Shown: positions 12,629 to 13,319 of the stretch, one piece after another
Position numbering within the stretch: position 1 is the stretch's first letter
Layout: every line of letters begins with the position of its first letter
From: Methanobacteriota archaeon
GTDB taxonomy: Archaea; Thermoplasmatota; Thermoplasmata; RBG-16-68-12
NCBI GenBank assembly: GCA_005878995.1
Contig: VBME01000072.1
Span: 1-13,319, forward strand
Reading direction: 5' to 3'
DNA: 13,319 bases
Notes under the pieces: generated by a model
Databases searched by the model: none
Told to the model about the DNA's origin: nothing
What the model saw: only the letters and a program-made list of their open reading frames with translations
Position numbers and translations under genes: made by a program

Positions 12629-13192
12629 ATGATCCTGGGGTATGTGGACTCGGAGGACCGGATCTACGACTTGAACTTCGCAACCCTCCGACTCCGCGTC
12701 CGCGTGGGGGCGACAACCTCGAAGGAACAGGCCGCGATCACGTTTTCCCAGGTGGCGGGCGCCGGCGCGGCCTCATACCGCGTTCTTGACGAGTCCGACG
12801 CGACCGCCGAGGCGTCGATGGATCACGACGGGAAGCGCGTGCCCCTGTTGCGGCCCGTCGAAGGACACTTGTATCGCCACGAAGCCGGCCTCTTGTTTTT
12901 TGCCGAACCGGCTCAGCGAGATCCGGAAGATCCGGGGTTCTTCCTCGTCAAGCTGCGCGCGATGCCGAGCGCCGTCCAGTTCTTTTTTGAGGACCAGCAG
13001 GGTCGCGAGATGATCTCGATTCCTCGGGACGAGATCCTTCGAGTGGAGGACGAGGCGGACGGGATTACCGTCTACGTGAGCGCGGCGAACGTGGCCCTAC
13101 CCAAGGAAAAAATCGCGTACGCTGTCCAGTTGCGTCCCGCGGCTCGCGTCAAACGGCTCATGACTGACCTCGTTCCGTCGGCCTCTCCATGA
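12629..13192 (+). CDS. Hypothetical soluble protein downstream of the aldo/keto reductase
   Basis: A 187-residue acidic protein that I do not recognise. It reads as alternating short beta strands (YDLNFATLRLRVRVG at 13-27, ITFSQVAG, LLFFAEPAQ, GFFLVKLRAMPSAVQFFFED) with few long helices, suggesting one or two beta-rich domains. There are no Cys residues, signal peptide or transmembrane helix, so it is probably cytosolic. It starts with ATG nine bases after the aldo/keto reductase stop and is therefore very likely co-transcribed with it; the upstream GAGGGCGG is a modest ribosome-binding site. Third-position G/C use matches its neighbours. No function is assigned. Confidence 0.8.
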   Translation: MILGYVDSEDRIYDLNFATLRLRVRVGATTSKEQAAITFSQVAGAGAASYRVLDESDATAEASMDHDGKRVPLLRPVEGHLYRHEAGLLFFAEPAQRDPEDPGFFLVKLRAMPSAVQFFFEDQQGREMISIPRDEILRVEDEADGITVYVSAANVALPKEKIAYAVQLRPAARVKRLMTDLVPSASP

Positions 13193-13199
13193 CGAAACA

Positions 13200-13207
13200 C
13201 TTATTAC
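13200..13207 (+). promoter_or_regulatory. TATA-like box of the last, partial gene
   Basis: CTTATTAC in the short gap after the hypothetical gene, about 35 nt before the ATG at 13239. A GAGGT ribosome-binding site at 13229-13233 stands 5 nt before that ATG. Confidence 0.45.
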
Positions 13208-13238
13208 GACTCCGCGGCTTCGCCCGCTGAGGTCCGAC

Positions 13239-13319
13239 ATGTCCTACGATGTTGCGGGTCTGGGTCTCGGCGGCGAGAAGAAGAAGGGCAAGCGGAAGAT
13301 GTACCTATACGTCGCCATC
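13239..13319 (+). CDS. Start of an unidentified gene, possibly membrane-anchored (partial)
   Basis: Twenty-seven codons from ATG at 13239 to the window end, too short for the usual length cut-offs. The peptide opens with a glycine-rich stretch (VAGLGLGGE, residues 5-13), then a lysine cluster (KKKGKRK, 14-20), then the beginning of what may be a hydrophobic helix (MYLYVAI). Positive charges just before a hydrophobic run would fit an N-terminal membrane anchor with the N terminus inside. The start is supported by GAGGT 5 nt upstream and a TATA-like box at 13200. The product cannot be named from this fragment. Confidence 0.65.
   Translation, partial: MSYDVAGLGLGGEKKKGKRKMYLYVAI

Noticed and set aside
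12896..12901. Run of six T that could be an archaeal terminator
   Set aside because: It lies in the middle of the 187-residue gene and encodes Phe/Leu residues of a hydrophobic strand.

Overview
The window looks archaeal and GC-rich. It carries typical archaeal families: an adenosine-specific kinase of the Pyrobaculum PAE2307 type, an M1 aminopeptidase of the tricorn-factor F2/F3 kind, an archaeal COG3199 ATP-NAD kinase-like protein, a Pyrococcus-like L-threonine dehydrogenase and a MenA-like UbiA prenyltransferase. Several genes have an AT-rich TATA-like box about 25-30 nt before the start codon, as in leaderless archaeal transcripts. Others have GGAGG/GGTGA ribosome-binding sites. A high-GC euryarchaeote, perhaps Thermoplasmata-related, is my best guess; nothing here proves the lineage. 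I saw no rRNA, tRNA, CRISPR array, insertion sequence or other mobile element, and no gene-free stretch longer than 300 bases.

Layout: 1-715 (minus) holds the kinase followed one base later by the N-terminal part of a class II glutamine amidotransferase. 819-1741 holds two small unrecognised genes facing each other. 1807-4419 (plus) is the large M1 aminopeptidase. 4529-6319 (plus) is a compact four-gene run: small HExxH protein, CsaA-like tRNA-binding protein, Nudix hydrolase and GNAT acetyltransferase. 6316-8555 (minus) is the threonine-to-glycine pathway, tdh then kbl. 8648-10896 (minus) is the UbiA prenyltransferase followed by the NAD-kinase-like gene. From 11000 (plus) there are a small winged-helix regulator, a three-helix membrane protein, an aldo/keto reductase with an altered active site, an unrecognised soluble protein, and the first 27 codons of a further gene.

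Working together: tdh and kbl clearly form one pathway (threonine to 2-amino-3-ketobutyrate to glycine plus acetyl-CoA). The most suggestive regulatory layout is the divergent UbiA / winged-helix region at 10896-11000. There an inverted repeat lies between the UbiA TATA box and its start codon, and the regulator is followed by a tiny membrane protein. The aldo/keto reductase keeps Asp, Lys and His of the catalytic tetrad but has Asp where Tyr is expected. These are the two observations most worth testing. I did not find a clearly new defence or mobile system.
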